Notes under the pieces: generated by a model
Told to the model about the DNA's origin: nothing
Database searches by the model: none
The model's input: only the letters and a program-made list of their open reading frames with translations
Program-made: the position numbers and the translations under genes
NCBI GenBank assembly: GCA_950295325.1
Contig: OX485806.1
Location: 32,240,001 to 32,304,000, forward strand
DNA length: 64,000 bases
Direction: 5' to 3'
DNA from: Polytrichum commune
Taxonomy: Eukaryota; Streptophyta; Polytrichopsida; Polytrichales; Polytrichaceae
In this document: one piece after another, positions 1 through 11,649 of the stretch
How positions within the stretch are numbered: position 1 is the first letter of the stretch
Layout of the letters: each line of letters starts with the position of its first letter

Positions 1-196
1 TGATTATTTATTCTAAAAATTTCGGGTGATATCAAAATCCTTGACCTACATTTGAGAAGAAGGTGCACAAAATCCAAGAAAGGTTTGGTATAGTAAATAG
101 CCATGGATTGGCATGAGCAAAGTGGAAAACTATAATTGTAGTCTTTCATAGTAAAGGACAGAGCCTCACGGTTCTACCGTTTTCTTGTTATTAGTA
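1..196. repeat. Truncated dispersed repeat, inverted copy of 25857-26069
   Basis: The first ~196 bases match the reverse complement of about 25857-26069 at high identity by eye, including the stretch around the words for 'ggcatgagcaaagtgga' and 'aaggacagagcctca'. The second copy is the interior of a terminal-inverted-repeat element at 25801-26469, so this is the edge of a related element cut off by the window start. Confidence 0.8.
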
Positions 197-276
197 CATG
201 GTTACAAAATCTATGAATACGTGTTCAAGATTCACCATATTCCTAGATCATGAAATCATTGACAGGAAGATGATTT

Positions 277-779
277 ACACCGTTTATTGTGTTTGGGGTG
301 ATGCACACTATTTGCAAAGGGTCTAAACTAGATGCCCAGTGGTCTCAATGTGTCTTGTTCACTAATTGTCACTGTAATATTATTTCACCCAGATAAGAAA
401 TTTTTTTGAAGCGAGGAATTATTTGCATTTATTGACATTTAGCGTAGTACATTGGGATACTTGAGATGATAGTTTTGTGTTTCGGTATGAATTGGGAAGG
501 TATTATTGAGCATACCGATGGCAAGTTTATGTGTTTACATGGTCGTATGTCAGAGGAAGATGGTTTGGAGAGTGTGAATGCCAAGTGTCATGTGTGTACA
601 CCTTAGTAAGCTTGTAGACCATTGTATAACACATGCATATTGGTATGTGCACTTCAACACCAAAATTCATGAAGTTACACGAATGGTGAAGTTGTTGATC
701 ACCGATGTAACCTAACATACATTTCAAATAGGGCAAGTAAGACTATTATATATGTGATGCCAAATACCATAAATGGTGT
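277..779. mobile_element. TIR element, family with 23780-24320
   Basis: The ends are inverted repeats (left 'acaccgtttattgtgtttgg', right the complement of 'ccaaataccataaatggtgt'). A second copy lies inverted at 23780-24320 with the same ends and similar interior. The short minus-strand frames inside resemble frames in the other copy, which only reflects shared repeat DNA. No transposase is seen, so it is a non-autonomous element of about 500 bp. Confidence 0.7.
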
Positions 780-1489
780 AGTGGTGAGCCTACATAAGCC
801 ATGGAGAGCCATTGAGATTGAATGCATGAATGGGAATGTGCAAAGCAAATCATGAACATGGAGAATATGATACTTCACAGCTACATTTCCAAACATGATA
901 ATAGAATATATATATATATATAGGACTTGATAATCTACTTAATAGATTGGATTGCTTATGAGTAATCCAAAAATATGGATAACCATATACTCTGGGTTGA
1001 TCCAATGTCCCAAACTTAGGACCAAATTTAGAACATGGAAAACATAATATAAGAGTATACTGTAGTGAGCATATTTACATATAGACTAACAAGATTCGGA
1101 TGTTGTGAGTCTAGAGTATGTTTGAAATGCAATCAGTTGGTGCAAATTGCTTCCAAAGGGTCTTGCGAAATAACTTAACTCGTTACGAATGTGAAGGCTT
1201 ACATGCTAGTACTATGTGTGCCTTTGTACCCTGCCAGCCAACGACAGCCCAATTATTTACCATGTATATGATCATCGTGCGATACGAGAAGAAAGTTAAT
1301 TTGTGATAGATCAGGCCTGAGATTCTTACTGATTTGTGATAGATTAGGCTCGAGATTCTTGCCAATTTGTGATAATGAGCTCACGCATCCTGGACTCGTT
1401 CGTATACCAAGTCCTTCACCGGTTTCGACAACCCAACTACATTACAGTTATATGCAGTGTCTGGGGAGATTTTTGGACATAATCAGTTG

Positions 1490-1842
1490 AGATTCTAGTG
1501 TTTCCAAGATCAACCGGTTACATGTTGACATCTTTCGGTTTCTCTTTATTGATTGAGGAATATTCTGTACATTCCTTTTAATGGATCGCTGATTTCCTCA
1601 AAGTCTTGATGAATTTGAACCCGTTGTTTCTCAAACTCAACCAGTTCATCTGTAACTAGCAAGATTCTAGTGTTTCCCAGACCAACTGGTTACATGTTGA
1701 CAGCTTTCGGTTTTTCTTGATCGATTGAGGAATATTCTGTACATTCCTCTGAATGGATCGGCGATTTCCTCGAAGTCTTGATGAATTTGAACCGGTTGTT
1801 TCTCGAACTGAACCAGTTGACATCTGTAACTAGCAGCTCATT
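1490..1842. repeat. Tandem duplication (2 x ~175 bp) of the 'accggttgag' dispersed family
   Basis: Two direct copies, 1490-1661 and 1662-1842, both begin 'agattctagtgtttcc' and end near 'ctgtaactagca'. They are complementary to copies of the same family at 21055-21279, 48195-48871, 52547-53040 and 54641-55013. No coding content. Confidence 0.85.
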
Positions 1843-3745
1843 GTTCTACGTGTCTCGAGAGTTGCCAGATTCTGGTGACTCAATGAATATTCAATCTCTC
1901 GATCGGTTCCCATGGAAATTGTGGAGTTGTATGTAGATCATCGTGTTCTTGACGCTTCATGTGTTGGGTCACACTCTCATTCTAGAAATTGAGAGTCTGT
2001 GACATCTAGATGACGAGGACGTGGCCAAAGTTGCAGAACCTATTTAGGGTTTATTCTTCTATGATCTATGGTGGTGCTCTAGGTTTCCGATTGTACACAG
2101 TGTTGTCCCATATGAGTTCGACTATGACAAGGAGATCGATCTTCAACATATGAGTTCTATAGGATGCGTGATCTCGATTTTCAAGAGGTCGAAAATTGAT
2201 GATACTGGTGGAAAACGTCCAAGGCATCAGAAGTTTCAGAAATTAGTACTCTAAACATCGTATTTGGTGGTCACCGATTCTAGTTGTCTTGCTCAAAACT
2301 AATTGTGAACTCCAATCTCGTGTCACCAACACTAAATCTAATATCAACCTAACAGTACTTGTCGTTCTTTGTAAATTTTTTTTTGAATTTATAGATTTAC
2401 AGTGTTGTAATTACTATCACTTACTCACTGATTTTTCATCCAGATTTCAATCATCCGTGACAATTATACCACGCTTTTGTTTGAATAATTGGCATTTGGA
2501 TTAACTGAAAGGAAGTTGGGATGACAACACTTGCATACTTATTCATAGAAAGTGTCACTAAAAAAAAAGTTACCGCAAGTGACATAAATAACATATGACG
2601 CTCAATACTATATTTGGTGCAGTTACTTGTGTCGAAAGAGAACGGTGGAACTTGTGTTGTCCAAGAAGTTTGTCTTGTCTTTAAAGAGCCACAATAGAAC
2701 AAATTATGAAATTGTGTATTGAGGCAAGAATTGTTGACCACGGGGTGTGAAGTCCTAAGTTCTAGATTGACACGATCATGCTTACATGAAATAAAGCAAG
2801 CATGCATTCCTCATCATATGGAAGATGGCCTTGGGCATCCCGTGTGTGGTGTGCTTATTGTGGATGAAGAAATCCCGAGCTTGGTGCAAGGGGAATGCCA
2901 TTTTTTTATGCACCCCAATTTCATGTGTTACAATAAGCGTCCAATGGACTAATGAGAATGAACTCAAGTTTACACATAGATGAAATTGGTGTATGTTTGA
3001 GGTGCCATATTGTTTATAACTATTTATGATCAAATGTAGTGGCTTTTGTCATTGTGTTTTTGTTTAGTATCGTTGTCACTTACTTCTGTGCATAAGTATG
3101 TAATCAATGCAAAGAAGTTCATGCAATATCAAAGACCTATGACATTGATTCTTCACAATGTTATGTTGATCACTTACGTGTTCTAATAAACTGCGACATA
3201 TGTGACGTCATTAGAGCCTACAAAGCCCTTGTGATGCACAACCAACATCATGGATGGCACAGAAGAATATCCTCTCTTCTTGACACCTAGGCATGGTTTG
3301 AAGCATCGGATTGAGTATGCGTGGTTTATCAAAACCCTAGTTGGAAAGAACATCTTAAGGGTCACATGTAACTATCTCACTACAAATATTTCTTCTATGA
3401 AACGCATGAAACAATGGGGAAACAACAAAATATATCAAGTTGTGGGAGAGCCATAACTGGGTTGATTGTGACTTGAGTCTCGATTGACTAGCGCATCAAT
3501 GCCCAAATTCATACCAAACATAAGGTTTAACAATACATCAAACCACACAATCTCTATGGGTCCTAGTTATTGTTTTTTCGTATTGATCTCTCACTTGAGT
3601 TGTATACATGTATGATAGAGTAGAATCATGTAGTACCGAGAGAGGGATGCATGGTTTGTGGTGTGTGGTTTGAAGATGAAAGTCGTTTGTTGAGAGATTT
3701 GTTTTTTTTGCGTGTTTTGCGTGTATTTGAGTAGTGTGTGCCAGT
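1843..3745. other. Intergenic, no gene recognised
   Basis: AT-rich sequence with only short open frames that lack splice-consistent extension or recognisable domains. It may contain further decayed repeats (for example phrases like 'tatttggtgcagttac' near 2610), but no ends could be defined. Confidence 0.5.
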
Positions 3746-4127
3746 GGTTAGGTGTGGATCCAAGAATGGATAACCGAAAGAGATGTGGTTGAAAGAGACC
3801 GGAGTGCATGACCAAACTATGCTAACTATTTCAAGCTCTATAGTCTTCTTCTTTTTTTTTGGGGGGGGGGGGGGGGACTTTTATATCCATTTCACGAGCA
3901 TGAGAATCTTCACTTTGACAATGAAGAAGATATTCACAAGAGCTTCGAAATTTATGAGGCAAGCATTTACTAACATGATCTAGAGTTGCTAATCGTCTCG
4001 CACTAATTGGGTGTTTCATATCCTACGAGAAGTGGATGCGAAGCTAGAAATTAAACTAGGTAACACATGTCTGCCTTTTGTTAGATAGACATGCTTGCTT
4101 CACTTACTTAGGTCTTATCAAACATCC

Positions 4128-4161
<34 letters not shown>

Positions 4162-4470
4162 GTATGTATGAGCGCAATGGGGTTTGGTGTGGCTCTAAGA
4201 ATGGATTCTAAAAAGCCATGTGTTTAAAACAAATTGGACAACATCCTCAAAATATGATAACCATTCTAGACTCGATTGGGAAAAACCTATATAACCATTT
4301 AACGAACATGAGATTGTTTACTTTGACAATGAATAAGATATTTAGATAAACTCCAAAAGCTACGAGGAAAGTGGCAATGCTCTCTTGATTTGGATTTGGT
4401 AGCCATCTCCTACTACTCACGTGCTTCATATCTTTTGGAGAAGTGGGCTCGTGGAAATAAGTGACCATTT
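3746..4470. repeat. Two diverged copies of a dispersed repeat ('cttcactttgacaatgaa' family)
   Basis: Copies at about 3746-4045 and 4180-4470 share the order 'gtgtggatc/tc..aagaatgga', then 'catgagaatcttcactttgacaatgaa', then 'tcatatcctacgagaagtgg'. Related copies lie near 47400-47690 and 51350-51720. A T9-G16 homopolymer (3852-3876) sits in the first copy. A (TA)n-(TATG)n microsatellite at 4129-4168 separates the two. Confidence 0.7.
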
Positions 4471-4490
4471 TAAGACCCGTCTGCCTTGAC

Positions 4491-4957
4491 TACACTAAAT
4501 ATGATACATAGTGTCATATGGTATTTAATGTCACTATGGTAACGTTTTGGATGCCACTTGTTATGGATGAGAGAACAATTACTGTCATGGATGATGAATG
4601 AGTTCATTTCCATTGGCCAAAACCCTTCCTTGTCTTGTCAGCAACTTGTGATGAAATGTTGTCATGGATGATGGATGAGCTCATCCATTGACGAAAACCC
4701 GACCTTGTCTTGTCAACAACTTGTGATGAAATATTGTCATGGATGATTGAAACTTGGGATGGAAATCACTTGGTGAGTGATAGTAATTGCAACAATGTAA
4801 AATCTATAATCCCCCGAAAAACAATTACAAGGATTGACAAATAATGTTGGGTTGGGTTAACATTTAGTGTTGGTGACACTATAACGTGGGTTTACAATTC
4901 AAATTGAGCAAGACAATTAGAATCGGTGACACTAAATATCATATGATATTTAGTGTA
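4491..4957. mobile_element. TIR element, sister of 54261-54640
   Basis: The left end 'cactaaatatgatacatag' and right end 'atatgatatttagtgt' are inverted repeats. The interior aligns with 54261-54640. This copy is about 87 bp longer because the segment around 'gtcatggatgatg..gatgaaatgttgtc' is present twice in tandem. Non-autonomous; no coding capacity. Confidence 0.75.
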
Positions 4958-5639
4958 CTTTGTTGCACATGCATGTCACTTGGGGCCACTTCACACATGA
5001 GCCAAGAGTTGTGACCTTGTAATGGTGAGTACCCTTGACTCTCATCCAAAGGCCGTACCATGGGTGTTGGGAAAGCCGTTTTATGTAGTCATGGGCCCTC
5101 AAGCATAGTGTGAAGTGAGAATGGACCATGTTGCGGGACCATTGCATATTTTGTTGGTAGAAAAAGAGAGGAGGATTTGGTTTAATATAATATGTCTCAA
5201 ACTCTATCAATTTGAGAGTATTAATTGATGGTGTTTGTCTCCCCTAGAATCTATCTTGGAATTTACCTTGCAATCTGTCTTGAAATATGTCATGCTGGAA
5301 AAACTATTAAAAAAAGTCATGGTCTCCCGAAATTTGCGTCTCCTGAAAATTCTGAAAGACCATAGAACCTTATCCATAGTCCGCCATGTTGGACTCCATG
5401 TAGACTTTTCATCCATAAAATCTTCTTTGGGCCTTTAGGTGAGCTTGGACGGTCTCCGCCCTTTCAACCAATGAGAGGTCTTAAGTTAGATTGCAATGGT
5501 CACGGGCCTTCAGTCTTGTGTGTGAAGTGGCCCTTACAAACGAACCAAAAAGCAAGGGGAGGTTGTCCTAACGGCTACATTCGGACGGAGCTAGGGTGCT
5601 GTAGTTAAAAATTGACCCCGGGTTGGCTGATATGTAACC

Positions 5640-6079
5640 AGGCTGGCTACCTGGCTGGGTCTGGAGACAATCCTCCGCGTGGGAAAACGAGCGAAAAGGG
5701 GTTTTATCGGATCGGTCGGCCGGAGGGACAGGAATCTTCAATTCAGCGCCATTGCGCAAAGTGCCTTGAAGGCAAATTAGTCAATGGTGGAGTACCACCT
5801 GCATCGCCATTCGGCAGGTAGATTTTCTCGCACATTCCCGGTCTATGTCCGAAGGAATTTCACCCTTTCCTTTGCTTTCCTCGTCTCATTGCCCCCTTGC
5901 AAAACAAAAGTAATCTCTCGCCACGCCACGGAATTGCCATCTTCGTCGCCGAGGTCATGTGGCATGTATGATCCTTCCCCTTCCCCCTCGTCTGTTTTGC
6001 CTTTCGTTGTCGTTTTGCTTCGTCTCGTTTTGTCTCTAGGGTTAGGGTTTGGAACAGGGACCGATTCGCATGTCCCAGG
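5640..6079 (+). promoter_or_regulatory. CG-rich promoter and probable 5' leader exon of the HDA15 gene
   Basis: The base composition switches to CG-rich here, unlike the AT-rich flanks, as at the other gene starts in the window. A telobox-like run (TAGGGTTAGGGTTT, 6037-6050) lies near the end. A plausible donor 'cccag|gtgtgcg' near 6079 would join an untranslated exon to the acceptor at 7022, giving a leader intron of ~940 bp. Inferred from sequence only; the transcription start is not defined. Confidence 0.5.
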
Positions 6080-7030
6080 TGTGCGTGTGATGTTTTGAAA
6101 GCTGTGGGTGGGACGGTCTTGTGTAACAGTTGTCGCCGAATCGGGTTTTATGATGGTGTACATGTGTTGGATGCTTCGTGGATTTTTTTTTGCTTTTACG
6201 GTCGTCTCCTGGGTTTATGTAGTCTTCGGATGTGGCAAGTTTGGGCTTTTTTTATGTGTCCATGTGTTAGTTATGTACAGGTTGGGTTTTTTTTGTTTGC
6301 AAGTACACATGGAGTTAAGTACATGCAGGGTGTTGCTTTTTCATGTTGGCACATGTGTATATGAACAGGAGTTTTCTCTATATCTGTTATGGTTAACTTA
6401 ACCCTGCTGAATTTTGTAATTTGTTATAAAGAAAAGCTTGAGTTTTAGCTGATAGCGGTCTAAATTTACGAAAGTGAAAAGGGCGTGCGTTACTATGTGT
6501 GCAGGAATGCAAAATGGTAGGTATCTTTATTACAGCTATATCTTTTATTTCGTTTGCAGCATTTATCAGAATGAAATAATATGTGAGAGTGGATGTGGTT
6601 TAACCTACTATGGGTGTTTGAAATGAATAATCTAGTGGTTTTTGGAAAAGTCTTTGTGCATACAAAATTTTGTGAGTTGTGGAAAAAACATGTATCTTGT
6701 TCAATTTTATATGTTTGTACACAACCCCGTGGTGTGGCTGGATGAGTACTGTCATGAGTCAGCTGCTGTTGAAGGTTTAACATCCACTTGAAAGGGTGGT
6801 TCCCTGCTGTGGTTGGGATATGAATGAACCTTGAGTCTACCTTCCCTATATTTGGTTACTCCAGAATGCCATAAGGCCTTGACAATTGTGGTAATTCATC
6901 TTGGCCCTGTAGATCTATAGTGGAAGGGAAGAGTAATGGGAGATGAGTTTAAGTGTGGACAAGATCATCTCATGTTTGTAAATAAATTATGCCTCTCTTG
7001 GTAACCCAATTTCAATGGCCAGGCACAGTG

Positions 7031-10000
7031 ATGGAGACGAGTAATGCTGTAGACGGTCAAGGCGGTGAGTTGCTCAAGCAAATGGCTCTCGAGGGAAAGG
7101 AGAAGGAGAAAGTGAAGGAAAGGGAGATACACCCCCTCGCAGCTTTCCTCGCCTCACATGGAATTGATCCGTTCGATGAGGATGGTGATGAAGATGGTGA
7201 TGATGAGGACGAGGAATGGCAGCCGCATGTGCGTTGGAACTGCCTGAACTGCACTATGCCAAATCCTAGCGAGGAGGACAATTGTCTAAAGTGCAATGAA
7301 CATCGGGAGTCGAGTGTTGTCCAGAAAGGCTTCATGGCACCTTTATCTCCCTTGATAGGTATTTTGCAAAAGCATTTGCAGGATCAAGTCTTATCTCATG
7401 GACAGATAGCTAGTGTGATCATATAAGATTGTAGGTCTCCACTCTTACCTCTCTATACTATTGGGTGTAAACAGAAGACATGACAAAACTGGAAAGCATG
7501 TCTTTCTAATTACTGTCTTTGTGAAGATTTGCATAGAGACCATATTTTCTTTGGTCTTCAGTAAGCTGCATTAGAAATTTAAGTTGTGAATCTCGAAGTC
7601 TACTGGATGTTTTCTACAGGTACTTACAAGGTGGCAATAGTTGGGTAGCAATGTACATAGTGTGGGGAAAACGAAGGTCATTTCTAATGCAACGTCATGC
7701 ACTGTTCTAGAAGCCATGGACACTAGAGGATTCTTCACTGTTGCACATGTCTATCCCTCAAAAGCATGTTACATGAGGAGTGGGTGACAGGAGAGCCAAC
7801 ATTGAGCTAACATCTCCCTGGTCTTGCATGCATTCTTGCTTAAGTTCAGCATTTCATGGTTTTGATCTTGGGGTAGTCAGTTGTAGCAGATAATGAGAAA
7901 GTTGCGAAGTCCATGGAGGATGTGGAGCAAAGCTCTGCAGGAAGATTGTCACAACATCTCATGTTTTCAGGTATGAAAGGATTCAGTGGTGCTGTTATTG
8001 CCTAGTGCCAGGGTTTTGTGCTGAATCTCCTTCAAACTAATGTTTGACTTTTCCCAGAACTTAGTACACTTTTGGCTTCAACAGAAGCCACACGGTCATT
8101 TGTATTAACGTATTTAGTAAAGATTGACCAGACCTCATGTTTCCATGTCAGCAAAATGTGGGTGAACCTCCAGTGTTGAATGACAGAGAAGTGTATTTAA
8201 GTGTATATCAGAACTATTGAATTCATATATGGTACTGCTTTTCAATTGCAGGCACCTTCATGTCTGGGAAAGAAAGAAAAACAGCTGTTGGGTTTGACGA
8301 CCGCATGTTGCTACATGAGGAAACTGGAAAAATTCATCCTGAGAGGCCCGATCGACTACGGGCCATAATGGGAGGTTTGGAAGCTTCTGGGTTGTTTCCT
8401 GGACGATGCTTCACCATACCACCAAGGGAAGCGACTCGTGCAGAACTACAATTTGTCCACTCCACTGAACATATAAGTAAAGTGGAAGCCACAGAAGGCA
8501 ATGAACTTTCTCATTTTACAGTTGACACTTATGCCAATGAGCACTCTGCTGTGGCTGCGAGGCTAGCAGCAGGGATATGTGCAGATTTAGCATCCGTTAT
8601 TATGTCTGGAAAGGCCCACAATGGCTTTGCAGCAGTTAGGCCTCCAGGTCATCATGCTGAAGAAGAAGAAATCATGGGGTTTTGCCTGCACAATAATGCA
8701 TCTGTGGCTGCCCGAGCTGCCCAGACTGCTGGGGCAAGCAAGGTTCTCATTGTGGATTGGGATGTGCACCATGGGAATGGGACACAAGAGATTTTTGAAC
8801 GAGACCCATCCGTACTCTACATCTCTTTGCACCGGTGAGGCTGTTTTTCCTTTTGAAATTGTTTGTGTTATACATGCATCTCCTTCTGCCCAAAATATGT
8901 TCTTCCATTATTGTAGACTCATTACGAGTGATCCATCATCACAGGCATGAGGATGGTGCCTTTTATCCTGGAACAGGTGGAGCTAGATCTGTTGGGAGTG
9001 GCCCGGGGGAGGGGTTCTGTGTGAACATCCCTTGGGGCTGTGGTGGAATTGGGGATCGCGATTATCTTTCAGCCTTTCAGCATCTAGTTATGCCAATTGC
9101 ACGCAAATTTGATCCAGACCTTACTATTATCTCAGCTGGCTTCGATGCTGCAAGGGGAGATCCATTAGGTGGTTGTGACGTCACTCCGGCCGGTTATGCA
9201 CACATGACGTCTCTCCTCAGTACACTCTCGGGTGGTCGAACACTTGTTATTTTGGAGGGAGGCTATAATCTACGCTCTATCTCTGCCTCAGCTGCTGCTG
9301 TTGTGAAGGTATGTCAATGCTACAATACACCCTGAAGGTTGTGAGCTTTGAATTTTTCCATCCTGCAAAGGTCCTGCTGATTCCTAGTTTAGTGCCTTCT
9401 CTGCCCATGGTCAGAATCCTGTTCTTTTCAATGAGGAGGTGATGTGAGCTGTGAATGCTATGGAAGGCAATAGTGTGTAAAGCAGTAGTCTGTCACTGCA
9501 ACTTATGTTCTGTTCCTAATCATCAGGCCCCCTTACACTAGAGAGGTTGAGAGCTTGAAGAAAGAAGCCTTCTCATTGGCAAGGAGCCTCTTATGCATGC
9601 TTGTTCATTAAAGTCCACTTTACACATGAGCTTTTGACTTGAGAGCTTGAATCTCTTACCAGGCTTACAACGCTCAGATGGCATCTTGATGGATCCCATG
9701 TGGAATAATTATGACAAGCTCTTGGTCAAATTCTTAAGCTACCTTCAAGAGGTCATTTAGGAACGTCAAGAGTTCGAGTTCTCATTTTGTGGGCCTCCAA
9801 GCCAATGTGTTTTCAAGTATTCTTGGCTTGTCATGAAAGCTCCTTTGTTTACTATTTACCCCTTGATACCTTACTTCGAGCATGGCCACTTTACATTTGC
9901 TCGAATTATTGAGAGCTTGAAGATTGCTCTAGCTCTTAATAGTTTGAGCTTTGGATGAAAGCTTGTCAACTCCCGAAAATTGCAAGTTCTACTTAGCAGC

Positions 10001-10448
10001 ACCTTGGGGATTTTGGCAGTTGTCTTTTACACGTCCATGGTGTACAGACTTGATTACGTTGCAATTGTAGTCATAGTCTGTAGTGGATGTCATATTTGTA
10101 CTTACGAGGAGACCTTGTGTACAGGTTCTGCAAGGAGACCACCCTGCTCTGTTGCCTGATAACCTGCAACCAAGTGCAGCCGGTGCTGCAGCTATGTTGG
10201 AAGTCTTCACCATTCAACAGCAGTATTGGTCAAATTTGTCTGAAGCAACATTTTTGAAACTGGGTGCTCTTTTAATGAAATTGACAAAAGATATGAGTAG
10301 GAAGAGAATTTTAAAGAGGAGACACACAGGTGGACCAGTTTGGTGGAAGTGGGGGCGGAGACGTGTGCTGTATGATATCTGGTTACGTACAAAGATGAAG
10401 CACGATTCTGATGATCATACACATGACCATCACTATTGTGCTTGTTGA
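7031..10448 (+). CDS. HDA15: Class II histone deacetylase, HDA15 type, with RanBP2 zinc finger
   Basis: Zinc-dependent lysine deacetylase acting on histones in the nucleus. Coding exons: 7031-7358, 7890-7970, 8252-8834, 8945-9308, 10125-10448; a non-coding 5' exon is likely. All junctions are GT-AG and keep frame, giving 559 aa, close to Arabidopsis HDA15. An acidic N-terminal run (residues 48-62) precedes a RanBP2-type zinc finger (W69, C71, C74, C85, C88). The deacetylase domain spans ~148-460: GHH at 269-271, DWDVHHGNGTQ at 305-315 with zinc ligands D307 and H309, SAGFDA with D398, and catalytic Tyr in LEGGYN (Y438). A basic WWKWGRRR segment follows, as in HDA15. Start: ATG 7031 lies 8 nt behind a good acceptor; an in-frame ATG at 6989 would lie in the intron. 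Odd points are an EEEE run after the active-site histidines and a His/Asp/Cys-rich C-terminus. Confidence 0.94.
9526..9991. mobile_element. TIR element in the last HDA15 intron, truncated at one end
   Basis: Begins 'ggcccccttacactagagag' and aligns over most of its length with the reverse complement of the complete element at 28852-29201, including 'gagcttgaa' and 'caggcttaca' phrases. It stops at 'gaaaattgcaagttc', so its second terminal repeat is missing. It enlarges the 816-bp intron 9309-10124. Confidence 0.75.
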
Positions 10449-11427
10449 TGCTTGTAGAATCAAGGTGATACTTCTCAATCTACCATTTCAGCTAAGTAGC
10501 TTCGGGAAAATTGTTATTTTAGAAATGAAGAGGCAAATTTTTGGTTCTCTTGAGTTGAGAATTCTGTACAATCATCCAGTAGTTGTATATCTTTTTAATT
10601 TTTCCCAGTTGAGAGAGATATGTCACACAGAAGAGATTTAGGGCCATCAAAGGTCTCACACTGCCTAGTTGACGAAGCAGGACAGGTACAACCTTGATTG
10701 TTTCTGCATGTAATTTCGAAGATTAGGATAAGGACACAAATGTGTTGTCAAGCCTGTATCACAATTTTGTATGATACTGAATTGGGAAGGAGATATTTAA
10801 TTGGACACTCTGCAATTCATGATTGTCATCTTTTTCCTCATACTTGACATACAAGGGCATCACCTTTGCACAAACCCACTTGAACTTGATGTATTTATTT
10901 GAGTTGATTGATGTAGAGCACCCGCTTAAGGTCACACCTCTTCTGAGTTCACAACATTTGTTTATGATTGTTGATTTGGAGCCTACCATCTTTGGACTTG
11001 GGGAGGTCTGCTATTTTCCATCAACAAGATTATAATTGCAAGAGTGTCTGTCTCTTGTACAATGCTCAATGATTTTAAAACTTTGTGGCGTTGGCACCTT
11101 CTCCAAGTGATCTGGATTTGCAGGAATGATTCACTAGGAAATGGCAATTCCCTGGGTTCGAGATCATAGTGTGGTAACACTTGTCTGACTACTGCTGCTT
11201 AGCTTAGCCAGAGAACTTCCCTTAAAATCGAGTTAATGTTGACCTGTGAAGATCGGCAACTTGAACATTTTGACAAGACTTGGGGCCTTCATGGTACACT
11301 TTGCTTTCAAATTGATAAGGTTTGTGACCTGGCATGTTTCGTGTCCTAATCTTGAGGGTGCCATGCAGGTTCCCATTTTGTGGCTATAAGGTTATTTTGG
11401 CAATGAGGCTTCAAACCAATTAACTCC
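10449..11427. other. HDA15 3' flank, no further gene seen
   Basis: Presumably contains the HDA15 3' untranslated region and polyadenylation region, whose end cannot be placed. Open frames here are short and unrecognised. Confidence 0.4.
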
Positions 11428-11649
11428 ACTACATATGAAATATAGTGTCACTTATTATTTGGAGTTACACAATGCTATAATTCTTTACTATTGATGTAAT
11501 CTTACACCGAGTGAAGTTATTAATGGTCTATAATATTCAAACAACCAATTTGACATTTGTTGGTATAATATGAGATATACAATAAATAGTTATAACATTG
11601 CATAATTTCAAATAGGAAGTGACACTAAATACAATGTTTAGTGTATTTA
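11428..11649. mobile_element. Foldback MITE (~220 bp), family with 61612-62340
   Basis: Both arms contain 'tagtgtcact' followed by a phrase like 'ggagttacacaatgctataa' in inverted orientation, so the whole element can fold on itself. Three related units lie in tandem at 61612-62340. Confidence 0.75.

Noticed and set aside
5784-6163. Overlapping ~105-residue frames on both strands
   Set aside because: Located in the CG-rich leader region of HDA15; composition-driven.
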